64,000 nt of DNA from Lactarius indigo (lineage: Eukaryota; Basidiomycota; Agaricomycetes; Russulales; Russulaceae), in contig JAFKAC010000015.1 of assembly GCA_025766275.1 (NCBI GenBank), positions 682,001 to 746,000 on the forward strand, read 5' to 3'. The notes below the pieces were generated by a model that ran no database searches, was not told the DNA's origin, and saw only the letters and a program-made list of their open reading frames with translations. Shown piece by piece: positions 24,177-34,409 of the stretch; position 1 is the first letter of the stretch, and every line of letters begins with the position of its first letter. The translations under genes and the position numbers were made by a program.

Positions 24177-26856
24177 ACTTTATACCCCATTGTTATACCC
24201 TATTCTATCTCACACATCAAGCTATCTGGGCCTGTCATTTTCTTTTTTTCACTGTAATCATACCTTACATACCAGTAAATACATCTGGAGCCCAAATAAT
24301 ACCATATCCGCGGGACTGTCATACTCTACGGGCATCGTTCGTAACCAGAAGAGTACTGTGAGATGACTGAAGCGCAGGCTTACGTGAAAAAATTGATTGA
24401 AAGGTAGACGATAAACGCCACTCGATGGTTCCTTGACCCAGCAGGTGCAATACAGTCTCTGTACAACATCAGTGGGGAATATGGCTGGTTACGGGAATGG
24501 GCGGTAAATCAGCAGACACTAAGGCAGGCACAACCCCATCTACACAGAATGACTTATCAGTGATCAGTCGTCGTTGTCCCACACCCTCATCCTCACGCTC
24601 GTCCGAGTCCGTCCACATCACGACGTCCATCGCGATCAAGCACCGAACTCGGTCTCCTCGGGTAGTACACTTCACAGCCAACTATAGTACTCCTGTATAA
24701 CTCTCAATGCGACCATCGATCAGGTTAAGGTATGGTTAAATGTCTCCAAGGCGCGGCGAAGGGCAAGAAGGGGAAAGAAGGCTGTGAAGCGGAGCTCACT
24801 CATCAAACTTTGCTTTAAACCGAGGTGACGTGTCTGACATCCCAATCTGACTGCCAACTGACCTAACTGGTATCTTTTTCTTGCACGTTATACAGTTAAC
24901 CATTCTTATCGACTGTTGCTCCCACCAAATCCCTAGCGCTGCACCATTTGACCTCTATCAAGGGGCTCCTTCATTTGTTCCGTGCTTGATTTTGGATCGC
25001 CTCGTATTTAAACTTTTCAAGAACGGCCGCCTTGCTCGGATTCGCAATTAGCCCGAAAGGGTTGATCCTAATCCCGACAATCGTGTTGCGTCCCAAGTAT
25101 TCGACTTTCGTTGAGGGCCGGTCGTGAGGCATTGTCAATGTATTTGGCGATGATCAGAAGCCTGAGGGTGCGGTCTCAACTACATTCTCATCCAGGATCG
25201 TATACCGGATCACAGTTACTTCTGTGGCTGTCATCGCTGAATGGTTTCGAATGTAATCGGCCATGTCGGGGTCACCGGTCACCTGTCACCCTCGGCTATC
25301 TCTCGCATAGTGTGCACGAGGGCAAACCAGGCGGTGCAACTTTTGCTATCATAGCCACGAAAAGCGGGGTCGGTCGTACTTTCCCCTCGACCCGGTCCCA
25401 CACTATCTTCACTGACAAACCTTCCATCACCAGCACCAAGCCGTAGCAATGCAAGTCAGCCATTGATGCCGCGTCGAGTACAAGATAAGGATTGGGAATG
25501 GCCGTCTAGATGACTGGCCCATCAAGGAGCTGCAAAGCTGCAACTCTGTCGAGGACGTGATTCAGCACGCTTATATGGTCTTTTTGTCGGCCCTCGTAAT
25601 ACTCATATTTTACAGGCAGCAAGGTATGTCCGGAAGAGCTATCAAGTCTTCTCCAATCGCCTTGAGGTGCGTGCTTAGATATCACAACAAAGAATATGGT
25701 GGAAAATCTTAGCCGAGTACTCCACCGCGACGAGGATGCAACCAAGTTATTTCTGCAAGATATACTCAATTAACACTCGATCCCTCTTGTATTTCATAAG
25801 AATAGCAATATCCGATCTTCCCACTAGCTTCTTGAGAAATCCTCAAGAAACTAGCAGGAAGGGCGGATGTTGAAGAAGCTCTGAAGAGGCCGGATGGCCT
25901 GAAGCAGGAGAAGAATCAGCTTGACCTTGAAGGCCACCAGAGGAGGTAACCAACCCTCTGCGTCGTATAAACCCTCCCTTGGACGATACTCCATCTGTTT
26001 GTGTGTAGGCTTCACAAGTGAAGAATCTAGAGTCATATTCCTGCCGTACGAATGAATGATACGGCTCGCGTCCTCTCCTCTCCTCTCCTCTCCTCTTACC
26101 TCCCTGGTGTCTCTTGGTTCTGGGTAGCTCCCCCTGTGCTTGTGGCTTCGAATGATATCCATCTATGGCAAATTTGTGCAGCACCACGCGGAGACGCTGA
26201 TTCCTACGCCATGCGTCACGATGAACTCTGTCCAGTTTCCTTGTGCACGAGTTCTCAGGAAAGAGGGAGAAGAACGCCGCCAGCACATGGCCAACTTCCA
26301 ATTCACCGGTATGACGGGACTGCGTGCGACCCATCGGCACGGAGGCCAAAAAGTCTCGCGTTGTGTTTTTGCTGTGCTATTGTTGCAAATGCCCAACATT
26401 GTCCTACTTTCGGACAAAGTCCACGGGTTTCTTCTTTTCCTTGATGGGTCTCTGGCACTGGGTATTGTCTCGTCGCGTTGGTGTTTACGTAAAACGTGTA
26501 GAACGCTGGTGTCGTTATTACCTCTTACGACAAGCGCCAGTCACAGAAGAGGTCCGTAACCGCAGCTATCTCCTCACGGTAGGTTTGACGTATCCTGTCT
26601 GTGTAGCTCTGGGTATGTGGATGGACATGAAGTTCAAGCTTCAAGAGTAGCGTAGAGGCTTACAAGACCCGTCGGTTCTTCTTCTCTGCCGGGAACTTCG
26701 CTAAGGCTCATCTACCGTCACCAGAACTTGATGGTCGGCAATATCAATGAAAAATCAAGAGCCGTTTGTGATGCTTCTACAGTATACTCGCGTGTACATT
26801 ATTCTCTGACGGGTAGTCCTAAAATAAACTAAAAGAGAAGCGTAAGATAGCAAAAG
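24177..26856. other. intergenic, no recognised gene
   Basis: Open frames at 25111-25446 (plus), 25506-25769 (minus), 25843-26349 (minus) and 26052-26650 (plus, several overlapping) are present. The 26324-26650 frame ends with a Trp/Arg-rich and weakly hydrophobic segment (GLWHWVLSRRVGVYV), but I do not recognise it and no neighbouring exons join it. A pentanucleotide microsatellite interrupts the stretch at 26071. Confidence 0.45.
26071..26095 (+). repeat. (TCCTC)5 microsatellite
   Basis: Five perfect copies of the 5-bp unit tcctc lie here. It is a simple sequence repeat with no spacer. Confidence 0.95.
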
Positions 26857-27450
26857 CTATTCGTTATCGTCGTCCGACAGCTCGAATTTGCCACAGCGTG
26901 AGGCGCAACTGGCACCGAGTCAGGATCATCCATTAAGAGTTCGTCGTCGCTAGTCTCCACAGCTTTTGCGTGGGCTTTCTTCGGTGGTGGCTTGGTGCTT
27001 CCGGACGCCTTGCTCACGGTAGTAGTTTTCGATGCTAGCTCGGCCCCCGCCAGATTCTTCTAGAACGACGTCATCATCGTGGTCTGGGCACGCATCTTAG
27101 TCTTCTTTATAGGTCTGATGTACGCGTCGCTATCCTCGTCCTCATTGTCTAGACTAAGTTACGAGCGAAATAAAACGCAACCGTTAGGATCAGAATGAAA
27201 TAGAGGGCGCGCTTAAAACTTGTGCTTATGCGCCTGTACAGCCTTGCCTTTGCCCTTTGCTGGCGCCGCTCGTATCAGGTCGTCCCCTGGATCCTCATCG
27301 TCGCCTTTCGCAGCTGGGGCCGGAAGCGGTAGCGAATCGTTCTCTATTCCAACGTCCGAGCTGGGCTCGCTTATCCCAAAGCTGCGTCGCTTCCTTAGTG
27401 GCTGCTGACGCAGCTCGCTTCTCTGCCGGGGGCTCGTCGTCGTCGCTCAT
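26857..27450 (-). CDS. possible small charged low-complexity protein (spliced or decayed)
   Basis: A minus-strand start at 27450 opens MSDDDEPPAEKRAAS. Further down, charged segments appear in changing frames: APAKGKGKAVQAHKHK (about 27240), DNEDEDSDAYIRPIKKTKMR (about 27140), STKPPPKKAHAKAVETSDDELLMDD (about 26950), and FELSDDDNE with a stop at 26857. The alternation of acidic and Lys-rich segments resembles a small nuclear, disordered protein. A TAG near 27060 interrupts one frame and would have to lie in an intron. I could not build a model that closes in frame, so it may be decayed. No function is assigned. Confidence 0.3.
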
Positions 27451-27863
27451 TTCGTGCTTTGCAAGCCTCCAGGACAGATACGAGGGCAATGGCACACAAC
27501 GCCGCAACGACAGCTCGTTCTTCTCGGTATATATCAGCGTTGTAGAACGTGAGGGGCGACATGAGGGGCGACGACCGAGGGCCTTGCCCCGGATCCTCGT
27601 GGGGGGGAAATAAATCGATTTGATAAGTGGCTATTGATGGAAACACGTGATCACTGAAAACCGAAATGTTTTTTTTGTCTTGTAGGCAGCAGCCCGCTGC
27701 CCGCCTCTCGATCCCACAGCCATTCCAGATTCGACAACTCGTGACAGTATAATCTAAAGTGATATATACATTCGTCAGCTGGTTGTCCTAAACGTGACGG
27801 AGGGGTGGTTAGACTGTCGGGTCATAAGACACCAGTACGCAACCGGTGTAGGACATTCACTTA
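27451..27863. other. intergenic, nothing recognised
   Basis: This is the upstream flank of the charged minus-strand frame and the 3' flank of F-box copy B. It includes a short T8 run near 27668 and no gene that I recognise. Confidence 0.5.
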
Positions 27864-29450
27864 TTAATCGACATAGGGCTCACATCTTCTAGTGAGCTCC
27901 ATTTTTGTGTCAACGACGGTGACAGGGCGACCAGAGAGCCTGCGGGCAGTGACAAACTTCTCAAGGGATGATGCCGGCTGGCCCTCTATGCAAATCAAGT
28001 CAAGTGATGGCAACACTTCAGCGACCATCTCCCCAGTGATGTCTTCCAGTGCAAGAGCAAAGTGCCTTGCAAGTTCCTGAGATACATGCAGCGTCCGCAC
28101 GGCGGAGAAGTGATGGAGGAGGTGCAGCCATTCGAAGTCGCCCATACCCTCCAGTTGGTAATCTTCCTCGACATTGATCAAGAGCTTCAGATGGCCCGTG
28201 TTGGAGAATGCAGCAGAAAATTGGCTGAGTACTCGGGTTATGTCGGAAACTTGCCAATCGATCCCTTGGCAGAAAGAAGTACACCAATTAAGGCAACGAC
28301 CAGGACTTGCATGACTGTACACGACGAAGGCGGGTCCGGTATCGTAGAAGGCAACATGCGCAATCTTGAATAGGTTTGACTCGGGGCCGGCTGAGCGATC
28401 AATGAACTCGGAGAATTGAACGAGCTGTATGTCGAAAAGGTCATCCAAGTGAACTGTGAGGATCTGCTCCAGTTGAGGGCCATCGATTCGTGCAACAAGG
28501 TCCTCCAGATACTCGCTGTAACCCTGGAATTCAAAGTAGGTGAGAGCAGGAAGGATGGTCCGTGTTACGGGAGGTGGGAGTATTTGATCAGGGGGGGGAG
28601 TAATCAATCGGATTTCGATGACAAAGGTTTCGAGTCTGAGCAACGCGGCCAAAGACGCAACCATGGCCTCGGGTGAAATGTAGCCAGTCAGGGGTATACT
28701 GCGAAGTTCGAGTTTGACGAGGTCACTGGCCGACAAAAGAAGCGAGGGTAATGCTGGAAAGGAAATGCCGCGTAAATGGATTGTCTGTAAGCATGGTGCG
28801 GAACCTCCCAAGAATCCAGCGGGAAGGATCGGCGCGTTTTTGTCATCCAAGAAAACGTTGAGATGCGCCAGCACCGGAAATGGCTTCCGCATCACCATGG
28901 CCATCTTGCCCAACTGGGAGGAGTCCGAAGTGTCGAGGCTGACAGAACATACACGATCGGAATGCTTAAGTGCAGCGATGACTTGTCCTAATGGCCTTTT
29001 GCCTCTCTTGTAGCAATAGTCAATAACAATAGGAAAGGCTGGCCAGATACTGAGATTCTGCCTGACAGGAGTTTTGTGTGTGCAGAGGAGTTTTAGATCA
29101 AGACCGAGTGGTGACTCAAATACGACTTGTCGCCATCTTCGACATACGTGCACTAGTAAGTGCCATGGCCATACACTGCAGTGTGGGATATTATGTTGAT
29201 ACAATCGTGGAATAGAATATGTTTGGTTGCGATAAAGACCAAATATCTCGAGTAGGACATTGTCTGGGAGCGTGCCAATTGTCGTTGTAGGTCTGTAACT
29301 ACTACCACCTGCCAGTGTGCCACAAAAAGTCAGTACTCGCTGCAGTTGCCATGGGGGTGCCGAAGGACGCACCTCGAGCGCGCAATCGTTTACTGCGGCG
29401 GACTTGAGCCATCCTACTGATATGCAAGGTGGCGCTGGAGGACAGATCAC
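27864..29450 (-). CDS. F-box protein, copy B (intact, 528 residues)
   Basis: This is a single-exon frame of 528 codons. The F-box lies at about 57-105 (TTTIGTLPDNVLLEIFGLYR ... HLLVHVCRRWRQVVFESP), the segment that binds Skp1 in SCF ubiquitin ligases. A region with leucine-rich character follows, of the kind used for substrate recognition (FPALPSLLLSASDLVKLEL, LPALTYFEF). It is paralogous along its full length to the broken copy at 7210-8652 and has no internal stop. Agaricomycete genomes carry large, fast-evolving families of such F-box genes. The target is unknown. The first ATG is used; the conserved region starts about 25 codons later, so a downstream start cannot be excluded. Confidence 0.85.
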   Translation of the reverse strand: MICPPAPPCISVGWLKSAAVNDCALEVRPSAPPWQLQRVLTFCGTLAGGSSYRPTTTIGTLPDNVLLEIFGLYRNQTYSIPRLYQHNIPHCSVWPWHLLVHVCRRWRQVVFESPLGLDLKLLCTHKTPVRQNLSIWPAFPIVIDYCYKRGKRPLGQVIAALKHSDRVCSVSLDTSDSSQLGKMAMVMRKPFPVLAHLNVFLDDKNAPILPAGFLGGSAPCLQTIHLRGISFPALPSLLLSASDLVKLELRSIPLTGYISPEAMVASLAALLRLETFVIEIRLITPPPDQILPPPVTRTILPALTYFEFQGYSEYLEDLVARIDGPQLEQILTVHLDDLFDIQLVQFSEFIDRSAGPESNLFKIAHVAFYDTGPAFVVYSHASPGRCLNWCTSFCQGIDWQVSDITRVLSQFSAAFSNTGHLKLLINVEEDYQLEGMGDFEWLHLLHHFSAVRTLHVSQELARHFALALEDITGEMVAEVLPSLDLICIEGQPASSLEKFVTARRLSGRPVTVVDTKMELTRRCEPYVD

Positions 29451-30461
29451 TCGATTGCCAGGGCGGATGAACGCCGATGAAAAATTAACAGTGAGTTCTC
29501 AGACAACTGTTGGGAAGAACGACTGATTGGAGATTAGCAGCGAGAACATGTATTCAGTTCGTTCAAGTAATTCAAAAATGCGATAAACGAGGGCTTCTAC
29601 GTACCTCTGAGTATCTATCGACAATGTGGGTAATGAAGTAGACTTGGTGGACGAGGGAGCTGCTCTTATACTACTGTAGTGAAAGGAAGGACGTTCGGAG
29701 GGAGACCCGCTGGTGTAAGCGTGAGATTAGGGGTTCAGGCAGCTCAGGGTTAGTAGCCTTCACGCCAATCATATCCCCCGATGACCCCGCCGTGCACTTA
29801 TCCTTTGCATCCTCGTTCTCCCCTTCCCAACTTAGAATTAATCAATACAGCGCTTTTCATAACACTTGCCGATTCATTTATTAGCACACAGCCGGACATC
29901 CAAACTCAAGAGCGGGGTTCATAATTCAGTAGAGTGGGAAATTCTCGAGAAATTGAGCTATCATACATAATTGGGGGTTATTGAATAGATGTCTCGGAAA
30001 AATAGGGTTATTGAATAGTTATCTACGTTACTAGTTCAGCATTGTGCAACTGGCAAGTCTGCATCCCTGAGGGTCCTTCCGTCGTCCCTTGCAATCCCTT
30101 CAACAATGGTCTGCCAACTCCAATGACATGAAGGAGTTGGCTTTATTGTGTCCTTGCATGGGCTGCGTGACTCAGAAATCACCAATATCATCGCTGGATC
30201 AGTATTTGTCGTTCTTGAGTCCACCCATACATTGAAGGGAACCAAGTCAACGACCTCGTTACAACCTCACGACATGTCTGTCCCTCCCTCACCACAGACC
30301 CGCCAGGACATTACCATCCGGCGTGCGAGCCCCTTCACCAGAGGAAAAACATGAGTTTTACTCTTTGTAGTGCTACAACGTACTGACCTCGATGGCAGGC
30401 TTTCACCGCCACACAGCCACCACAGCAATACGCTGCACAACCGCAGCTGTCCGCCGACTCT
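29451..30461. other. intergenic, nothing recognised
   Basis: Short frames at 30036-30354 overlap on both strands and have no motif I recognise. Near 29970-30025 a short direct repeat (gttattgaatag) occurs twice. Confidence 0.5.
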
Positions 30462-32294
30462 ATGTCCTTTGACACTATCACCCCGTCAACAACCACCTCC
30501 GCTGACTGTCCTGAGCGGAGTCGTAACGCAAAGCCACAAGTCAGACACCGCGCAAAACAAATGGTAGGCCTACATCAGACAAGTAAGCTACCTTGGACCC
30601 GCCACAAACTTGACCTCCAACTCATGTCTCTTTGTGCAGCGGCCCTGCCATATCGGAGTGCTTTTCATGACCAATTCTACTCCCAGCTATCCAGCGCTGC
30701 CCTTCGGCAACTTTGTCTCAGTTCAATACTGTCGATCCCAAGCACGGCATGTTCTCCGATCTGTCCACATTACTCGACCTTGACTCTTTCGGACACCAGC
30801 TCTCCCCGGCCCTTTTCACAGACGTCTACATGGTCAATCAGTCTGACGACAGGCCCTATTGACCACGTGTTGGAATATCTCCCCATATTCTCTCTGGCCC
30901 CTTTCAAGTGCCATCCTCCACCATATTCAGCGGACCCCCCGTCTGCGCTGTACCAGCCACACAACATGGCGCGGGTCCTGTCAGGGAGAAATACGTGTAC
31001 CATCATTGCAGCCACCGTGAGTAAAACCTTTATTCCTTTTTTTCTAGATTCTCAATGTTTCTTTCTAGGGTCTGCGTGGAAGCACAACCTCCCTCCACTC
31101 GACCGTCTCTGCGGACTACCCATCGCGACCTCAACAGGCAGCGCATGTCACAGAATGTCGACAAAGTGTTTTTTTCCCTATCCTGTCCCCATCAGAATTG
31201 ACATTGCTCGCACTAGACTAAGTCCCTACTAGACCAAATGTCGGTTTTTTTAATGGTTTCCAAAACCAACAAGTATAATAGGATATATAATTTCATTTCT
31301 TACTGTAATTAAGATGATTGTTTTTTGTGGGAAAGAAATTCGGCATGATCACCGAGATGCCCATTCAACCCCCGCCTGTGTGTGTAATGTTGTAAAAATC
31401 GGCAAGTGTTATGAAAAGCGCTATAATAATGATTTACAAACCAACAGTCCCCCCTCTCTACCTCGTCTCCAGTTCCCCGCGCTTCAGTAGCTTCAGTCGC
31501 CCATCACAAGTCTTCCCTAGTACGACTAGTCTTCCCGCTCGTGTGCGGCATCGCCATGACGTCATAGAGGGCGCCTCTCCCGCCAAATGCATCCGTAGAG
31601 GCCGCGGTATCAACTATCCCATCGAGGTATGTGTGTCTACTGTACATTCTTTGCATGCAGATTCCCGAGTTCTGGGCCTCATGCGCCTCACGTTTGCACC
31701 TGAACTTCCCACCCCCGTACAACACCCACGAAATGAAACATCGCCTCCACGTCGCTCACCCCGCATCACAACACTCGCATGGCCATCGTCTCCTTCCAAA
31801 ATTCCCAAGGTTGGCGGTAAGGATTATTCTTTTCTCCCTTTTTTCATGGCTCAAAATACTCACCCAAAAGACAACCCCTCTGTTTCATCTTCATGGTCTC
31901 TAGTTCCCGCAGCCACAGCCACCTCGACCCCCCCTACGATCCTCGCCGTCGCTTCGTGCCACCCGTGGGTGCAGAATCGATAGGGCCCAACAAGGCTGCG
32001 GGAAGCGTCAACACTGCAGCCCGATGGGTTCCGTCGCAGGCTCGGACGTAAGCGGAGACGGTGGTCGCGATGACGTCGTTCAAGTTCCCGCAAGAGTTAC
32101 CCGCACATGAGAGCGCGTTGCCATCTCCTGCCCAAAGGCAAGGTGCACTAAACGCAGGTACGCATCCGTCCACGTTACTAGGCTTAAGTGGCATTGGTAT
32201 GATCAAGGAGGCAGCGTTGCAAGCGGAGAGCCCTGCCAGTGATGGAAATCGCAATGGTGACGTGGACGAAGATGGAGGTAGAGACATAGTGTAG
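30462..32294 (+). other. possible spliced or decayed plus-strand gene(s), unidentified
   Basis: Plus-strand sequence here is pyrimidine-rich and codes for Ser/Thr/Pro/Gln-rich stretches (PPQQYAAQPQLSADSMSF near 30420-30480). A good intron-like segment at 31627-31660 (GTATGT...TGCAG) joins GINYPIE to IPEFWASCASRLHLNF. A second possible intron ends near 31900 before SRSHSHLDPPYDPRRR. No model closes over the full stretch and I do not recognise a family. These could be exons of one or two disordered proteins or relics. Confidence 0.25.
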
Positions 32295-32919
32295 ACGATG
32301 AGTACGAGCTGTCAATCCCGTTATCGATGAAGGCGCACCGCACGCCACTTCTTCTTGACTTTAAGCACTCCGTATCGACGAACACCGTCCCCGCGGGCCT
32401 ATTCAAGGCGCTTGCGAACGGCGATGGCAGTAGCAATGGCCGCAGTAACAACGCGAGCCTCACGAGAGAGGGTGAGGTACAACGAATCCGCCGCGCTGTG
32501 CGAAGCTACCTCGGCTCACCATGCATCCCGCCTGTCACTTGATGACCTGCACGTCCCCGCCATTTCTCACACGTGGTAGGCTCATCTTCATGTCTGTTGC
32601 CGTCTGTCTATCTCCATGAGTACGAACACCGGTCTATCCATGTCCGGCACTGCACTGTATCCTCTCGCTTTCCTCTCTCACATGTTTGGCTCAGTTTGAG
32701 TCGATGGCACACTGGGTGCATGTGCAGATCCTATACCGTGAGCGCACGTCATCATTGTAAGGCCATTTCTTTGTCGATATTTATTTTATTTTATTTTGCT
32801 GTGTGTGGAAAGGCTGGTCAGCAACAACAACTCGCTCAACTCTCGATTCCACTTGCTATTCCAGGTTCACCAACAAGTGTCCATTTGCACCCTGTGGTAC
32901 AGACTCCCATTTTTCCATG
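32295..32919. other. intergenic, nothing recognised
   Basis: Overlapping short frames at 32355-32579 and 32573-32920 have no motif I recognise. A run of ATTTTATTTTATTTTG near 32785 is a short AT-rich microsatellite. Confidence 0.5.
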
Positions 32920-33060
32920 AGCACCGGAAATGACTCCTGCGTCACCTTGGCCACATTTCTTAAGTTGAATCATAACTGCGAGCGCCATGATGCCAGGTGG
33001 TGCAATTTGTCCCCATCTCTGACGTACGTGTGCAAGTAACTTACGGGAGGGCACTGACAT
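32920..33060 (-). pseudogene. fragment of a third F-box gene copy
   Basis: The plus-strand text gactcctgcgtcacc.tggccaca matches the corresponding part of F-box copies A (near 8240) and B (near 28880). A second block near 33020, reading ctgacgtacgtgtgcaagtaa, matches the copy-A text around 8505-8525. In protein terms a minus frame reads LLAHVRQRWGQI, against LLAHVCQSWRQLI in copy A. The two blocks are closer together than in the intact gene, so there is an internal deletion. The fragment lies about 50 bp from the left end of the hAT transposon. Confidence 0.6.
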
Positions 33061-33106
33061 GGGCGAGAAACAGCGGGAAGATCGGGGGATTCTCAAGGAT
33101 CGTGTT

Positions 33107-33114
33107 ACACTTAG
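33107..33114 (+). repeat. 8-bp target-site duplication of the hAT element, left copy
   Basis: ACACTTAG directly precedes the left terminal inverted repeat and is repeated exactly at 42197-42204 after the right one. An 8-bp duplication is the hallmark of hAT superfamily insertion. Confidence 0.95.
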
Positions 33115-33136
33115 TAGTGGTGTCAAAGTTCGGTTC
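33115..33136 (+). repeat. hAT left terminal inverted repeat (22 bp)
   Basis: It is the exact reverse complement of 42175-42196. After these 22 bp the two ends diverge, although both continue into CCGGTTC-type subterminal repeats. Confidence 0.93.
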
Positions 33137-33589
33137 AGTCCGGTTCTTTGCCCCTTGTGGCTAAACTCTGGACCGGACCGAGGGTCCGGTTTAGGATTTG
33201 GCCGAACCCCGAACCGGACCCCGGTCCAGGGTTCACAATGGTCCAGTGCCGGTTCGGGGAGGCTGTGAACCCCGAACCGGACCTGAAGGGGAATTTTCGG
33301 TCCGGTTCTGGTTCAGGAGGCCGAACCAAACGCTAAATCGAGGTGTATAAATCATAGAAACAGTTATCGTGTATTCTACTACAGCACATGGTAAAGTCAC
33401 TCAAAGCTGAAGCTCGAAGCCTCGAAATCCCATTCGTTGCATGCTCATACACGCGTGCCAACTCTTCTTGTACTCCAGTAGACCCCACTGGCCCTTGGCA
33501 ACATGTGTTCGCACCTGAGCTAGGATATAAGCGTAAAGTTGAGCGCCAATGAAGGGGTCGGAAAGGGGGGATCGATGTGATGGGGAGGT

Positions 33590-33800
33590 GGAAGAAGACG
33601 GCAGGGACAGGGCATTGGGCGGTGAGGAAAAGAAGTAGAGAGGTGTTGGGGGTAGAGAAAAGTCGCTGGAATGCCTGTGTGATATGCATTAGAAGGAAAT
33701 CGCGAAAGATACGAGACATACCTTATTGCGGTTGGAAAGTGTGAGGGTGAGCGCCGATTAACAAGCAGGTGTGGAGTCACTGGAATGCCACAAGTTCATA
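33590..33800 (+). repeat. internal duplicated block of the hAT element, left copy
   Basis: This block resembles 41690-41940 in the same orientation. The best-matching part is tgcggt.ggaaagtgtgag followed by agcaggtgtgga (33735-33775 against 41867-41910), and looser similarity extends upstream through G-rich sequence. On the minus strand both copies read SHFPTA.RYV before a GTATGT-like donor, so they may derive from a duplicated exon or leader. Confidence 0.6.
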
Positions 33801-34409
33801 TCGTGAACAAGGCCCTCAAGTTTCAGCGATGAGGTTGCAAGCGTGCTGAATTAAGCACGTACCTGGAACCCCTGGGGGCTGCGCCAGCGGGGTGAGCGGG
33901 GATGAGGAAGGAGGGGAGATATATATCCCAAGAAAGCCAGAGAGTGCTAGCAAGTAGATACCATAACGAGCAGGGTCGGTGACAAGTTGTTGGCATTGAC
34001 GTAGCACGCTGGTTGAAGCCGGAGTAAGACAGGGAGAGAGAAACTGAGAAGAACGCGGCGCACCTTCTGACAAGCAGGCCAGTCATCAGCCGCCGAAGGT
34101 ACATGCAATGACCAGGCCCCGCAGCACGGAGAATGGAGAGGAGTGTTCTGAGGCAGGACCCTTGACGACGGCCGAATGAGAGTGAGCGAGACGAGAAAAA
34201 AAGGGAGACGAGAAAAAAGGATGACAAGAGATGACGGCTAGTTGCGGGGCTTCAATCGGGCCGAAAAGAGAAATGAGACAAGTTGGCGACTCGGCGCTGA
34301 TATCATGATATTTTCAGAGAAAACGAGTGGTGGAACATGAAACGGACCGTATGGACGAGTATGCTACGGACTAAATATCATATTTCTTCTATAGCTTTAT
34401 TTTCTAATC

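Noticed and set aside
26052..26650. Possible membrane protein gene on the plus strand
   Set aside because: Several overlapping frames are open but none has a consistent start, exon joins or a recognisable domain.
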